From contig CAMJXZ010000129.1 of the NCBI GenBank assembly GCA_946409855.1, positions 1 through 8,620 on the forward strand: DNA of 8,620 nucleotides, written 5' to 3'. The notes below the pieces were generated by a model. That model saw only the letters and a program-made list of their open reading frames with translations, was not told where the DNA came from and did no database searches. This document shows, piece after piece, positions 6,450 to 8,620 of the stretch (its first letter is position 1; every line of letters starts with the position of its first letter). Origin of the DNA: an uncultured Clostridia bacterium. Lineage in GTDB: Bacteria; Bacillota; Clostridia; Christensenellales; Aristaeellaceae. Position numbers and translations under genes: made by a program.

Positions 6450-7175
6450 ATGATTGCGATTCTATCTGATATCCACGGGAATCTCCCCGCGCTTCAGGCA
6501 GTCGCCACGGACATGCAGGGCTATCCCGTGGAAGGGATCGTCCTGCTGGGCGACCTGATCGACTACGGCATGCAGTCCAATGAAACGGTCCGCTATATCC
6601 GGTCCGCCATGCAGGACCGGATTCTCGTGAGCATCTGGGGAAATCATGAACGGGCGATCCTGCTATCCGATTTCACCCGGTTTTCCAGCCAGCGCGGGGC
6701 GGAATGCGCGCGGTACACGGCTTCCCGGCTGACCGATCAGACCAGGGCATATCTGGATCAGATGCTGATCCATGACGGCTGCCATTCCTTCGAACTGGGC
6801 GGAAAGCGTGTGCTGGCGGTGCACGGCTCTCTGGAAGATGTATACTGGAAAGCCATCACTCCGGACCAGCCGCGCGGCGATTACAGCGCTTATGACCTGG
6901 TTCTTTCCGGACATTCCCATGACAGCCATGTGTTCACCCGGTACTGCGACTGTCAGGACCCGGACCGCAGGAACAAGCACGCGGTTTTGTTCATCAACCC
7001 GGGTTCCGTCGGGCAGCCGCGGAACCATCACCCCGAGGCGCAGTATGTGCTGCTGGACACACGTACACTGTCAGTCTGCATGCGCGCCGTCCCGTACGAC
7101 GTCGAAGCGGCGATGGCCGCCTACGACGGGCATGTGGATGATTTTTACCGTTCCAGATTGGCCTTTGGCGTATAA
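6450..7175 (+). CDS. YfcE-like calcineurin-type metallophosphoesterase
   Basis: The 241-residue protein has every metal-binding motif of the calcineurin-like phosphoesterase superfamily in order: D7-I-H9, GDLID (34-38), G64-N-H-E67, VHGS (124-127) and SGHSH (153-157). It also has the NPGSVGQPR block (183-191) typical of the YfcE/MJ0936-type phosphodiesterase branch. Such enzymes use two metal ions to hydrolyse phosphomonoesters or diesters in the cytoplasm, and natural substrates are rarely known. It follows pepM after 46 bases and precedes the second SDR by 12, so it is most likely expressed with them. A dedicated role is plausible, for example removal of a phosphate from an intermediate or hydrolysis of an unwanted nucleotide-activated species, but this is inference. 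The start has only a modest ribosome binding site (CAGGA, 6439-6443). Confidence 0.88.
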   Translation: MIAILSDIHGNLPALQAVATDMQGYPVEGIVLLGDLIDYGMQSNETVRYIRSAMQDRILVSIWGNHERAILLSDFTRFSSQRGAECARYTASRLTDQTRAYLDQMLIHDGCHSFELGGKRVLAVHGSLEDVYWKAITPDQPRGDYSAYDLVLSGHSHDSHVFTRYCDCQDPDRRNKHAVLFINPGSVGQPRNHHPEAQYVLLDTRTLSVCMRAVPYDVEAAMAAYDGHVDDFYRSRLAFGV

Positions 7176-7187
7176 GGAGAGTGGCTT

Positions 7188-8198
7188 ATGAAAAGGCTTT
7201 ATGTGATCAGCGGCGTCACCGGCATGACCGGCAATGAGCTGGTCCGGCAGATCCTGACGGACGGGTCAGCGGATAAAATTCTCGGATTTGACAACTTTTT
7301 TGCTTCATCCATTGAAACGGTTCGCGATTATCTTCAGGATGAACGATTCGAGTTTTTCGAGTATGACCTGAACAAGCCCGACCAGATGGCGGATATCGGC
7401 AGGCGCGCCGCGGCGCTTCAGCCCGGGTATGACGAGCTGGTTTACATCAACTGCGCCGCGGTTGTTCACACGGAGCACTTTTATCATGTCTACGCCACCT
7501 TTGATACCAATGTGACCGGCATGAACGCGTTCCTCCGGCAGGCCATCAGCCTCAAAGCGCAGAAGTTTATCAACTGCTCCACCTCGGAAGTGTATTCCAT
7601 GAATTCCTGGAACGCCCACGGCGGCGTCAAGGAAAGCGATTATATTACGATGGCTGTCGCCGAGCACAGCCAGCGGACCAGCTACGCCGCCGGAAAGCTC
7701 ATGACGGAATTCTTCATGAAGGACGCCGTGGATACCGGGAAAATCAGGGGCTGCTCCATCCGGTTCGCCAACGTATACAGCCACAACGAACGGTTCCCGA
7801 AGCATATCATCCCCTTTATCATCAACAGTCTCAAAGACACCGGGAAGGTCGTCCTGCTGGAAAACAGCAGGGTCAACAAAAGAACCTTCCTGAATAATTA
7901 TGACAGCTGCAGCGCCGTGCTCGCGCTGGTACAGACCGACAGCGCCCTGGACGGGACCATCTATAACGTAGCTACGGACGAGGAAATTTCCATCATTGAT
8001 CTGGCAAAGCTGTGCGCCGAAAAAATGGGCATCCATGATCCGGTGATCGAATTCAGCGGCTACCGGGCGTCCGACCCGGAAAGAAGGCTGCTGAACACCG
8101 ACAAAATCCGGACCCGGACCAGCTGGGTCCCGAAAGTGGATCTGAGCACGGGGCTGGACGCGTGCATCAAAAATTATCTGGCAGGTGACGCCGAATGA
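7188..8198 (+). CDS. Extended SDR, NAD-dependent nucleotide-sugar epimerase-like
   Basis: The 336-residue product is a second extended SDR, clearly different from the one at 3991-5073. Its N-terminus has an intact Rossmann motif, GVTGMTG (9-15), followed by D35 at the end of the second strand, which usually selects NAD over NADP. The active site shows NCSTSEVYS (129-137) and Y166-A-A-G-K170. The C-terminal part ends with the VPKVDLSTGL stretch common to UDP-sugar epimerases and dehydratases. A strong AAGGAG (7174-7179) overlaps the previous stop codon. The last four bases (ATGA) overlap the next gene's start, indicating translational coupling and a shared pathway with the nucleotidyltransferase. 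The exact reaction (4-epimerase, 4,6-dehydratase, reductase) cannot be assigned. Confidence 0.85.
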   Translation: MKRLYVISGVTGMTGNELVRQILTDGSADKILGFDNFFASSIETVRDYLQDERFEFFEYDLNKPDQMADIGRRAAALQPGYDELVYINCAAVVHTEHFYHVYATFDTNVTGMNAFLRQAISLKAQKFINCSTSEVYSMNSWNAHGGVKESDYITMAVAEHSQRTSYAAGKLMTEFFMKDAVDTGKIRGCSIRFANVYSHNERFPKHIIPFIINSLKDTGKVVLLENSRVNKRTFLNNYDSCSAVLALVQTDSALDGTIYNVATDEEISIIDLAKLCAEKMGIHDPVIEFSGYRASDPERRLLNTDKIRTRTSWVPKVDLSTGLDACIKNYLAGDAE

Positions 8199-8620
8199 AT
8201 GCAGCCATCATCACCGTCGCGGGCATATCGAGCCGCTTCAACGCGGACGTGCCCGATCGGGAAAAAACGCTCAAAGCGATCTATACAGCCATTTCTCCGA
8301 AGGAAACGCTGCTTTATCAGCTGGTTCGCAAATGCGCTTTCGCCGACCGGATCATCGTCGTGGGCGGTTATCAGTTTGAACAGCTGCAGAGATTCATCCG
8401 GGAAGTATGCCTGCCCCTTTGGCCGCAGCTGGTATTGGTGGAAAACCCCCGCTACGCGGATCTATCTTCCGGCTACAGCCTGTATCTTGGGATAACGGAA
8501 GCCCTGAAGCACCGGCCGGACCGGGTATTGTTCGTGGAGGGCGATCTGGATATAGACGATATGTCGTTTGAGAAGGTCGTCCGCTCCGGCAAAAACGTGC
8601 TGACCTACACCAAAGACCCG
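8195..8620 (+). CDS. Nucleotidyltransferase, N-terminal part (PntC/LicC-like candidate), cut by window end
   Basis: The reading frame from the ATG at 8195 stays open to the last base, giving 142 residues of a longer protein. It reads as a Rossmann-like NTP transferase: an N-terminal beta strand and loop AAIITVAGISSRF (3-15) with downstream EKTLK (23-27), a strand FADRIIVVGGY, the ENPRYADLSSGYSLYLG block (83-99) seen in LicC-type cytidylyltransferases, and FVEGDLDID (113-121) with likely metal-binding acids. The nucleotide loop is atypical, with G-I-S-S-R instead of the usual GxGxR. Next to pepM and licD genes, the best-supported role is CTP activation of a phosphonate (as in PntC phosphonoalkyl cytidylyltransferases) or of choline (as in LicC). 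Any fused C-terminal domain, such as an aminotransferase, lies outside the window. AGGTGA (8183-8188) is six bases upstream, and the ATGA overlap couples it to the SDR. Confidence 0.75.
   Translation, partial: MNAAIITVAGISSRFNADVPDREKTLKAIYTAISPKETLLYQLVRKCAFADRIIVVGGYQFEQLQRFIREVCLPLWPQLVLVENPRYADLSSGYSLYLGITEALKHRPDRVLFVEGDLDIDDMSFEKVVRSGKNVLTYTKDP

Noticed and set aside
1..8620. CRISPR array, tRNA, rRNA, insertion sequence or attachment site
   Set aside because: No regularly spaced direct repeats, no tRNA- or rRNA-like segments, and no transposase or terminal inverted repeats were found on either strand by reading.

Overview
This window reads as a surface-polysaccharide (capsule, teichoic-acid-like or glycolipid) assembly locus with a phosphonate branch, from a moderately GC-rich Gram-positive, most likely a gut or rumen Clostridia-type Bacillota. 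The taxonomic guess rests on purine-rich Shine-Dalgarno sites before nearly every gene, a FemAB-type aminoacyltransferase-like protein, LicD transferases and a capsule-locus type of phosphoenolpyruvate (PEP) mutase. It is inference, and a Spirochaete or Actinomycetota source is not formally excluded. All eight genes lie on the plus strand. Spacing is tight from base 1619 on, so 1619-8620 is probably one operon that continues past the right edge.

Layout: 1-204 is an AT-rich leader (about 38% GC over bases 1-120) with a possible promoter and a small hairpin. 205-1398 is a FemAB/GNAT-fold transferase. 1399-1618 is a 220-base gap with one imperfect stem-loop. 1619-3256 holds two tandem LicD-family phosphotransferases. 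3269-3985 is an IspD/TarI-type cytidylyltransferase, followed after 5 bases by an extended SDR (3991-5073). 5108-6403 is a PEP mutase (PepM) with an N-terminal cytidylyltransferase-like domain. 6450-7175 is a YfcE-like metallophosphoesterase. 7188-8198 is a second extended SDR, overlapping by four bases (ATGA) a sugar-1-phosphate-type nucleotidyltransferase cut by the window end (8195-8620).

How the genes may work together: PepM makes the carbon-phosphorus bond (PEP to phosphonopyruvate), the committed step of nearly all known phosphonate pathways. LicD-family proteins transfer a phospho-group from a CDP- or CMP-activated donor onto a glycan. The window holds two LicD proteins and two apparent donor-making modules: IspD/TarI-like plus SDR, which would give a CDP-polyol or similar donor, and PepM plus the terminal nucleotidyltransferase, which would give a CMP-phosphonate donor. 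The simplest model is a polymer carrying two substituents, one of them a phosphonate such as 2-aminoethylphosphonate. The phosphonopyruvate decarboxylase and transaminase this requires are not in the window and should lie just downstream. The role of the metallophosphoesterase between PepM and the second SDR is unexplained and is one of the more unusual parts of the layout.
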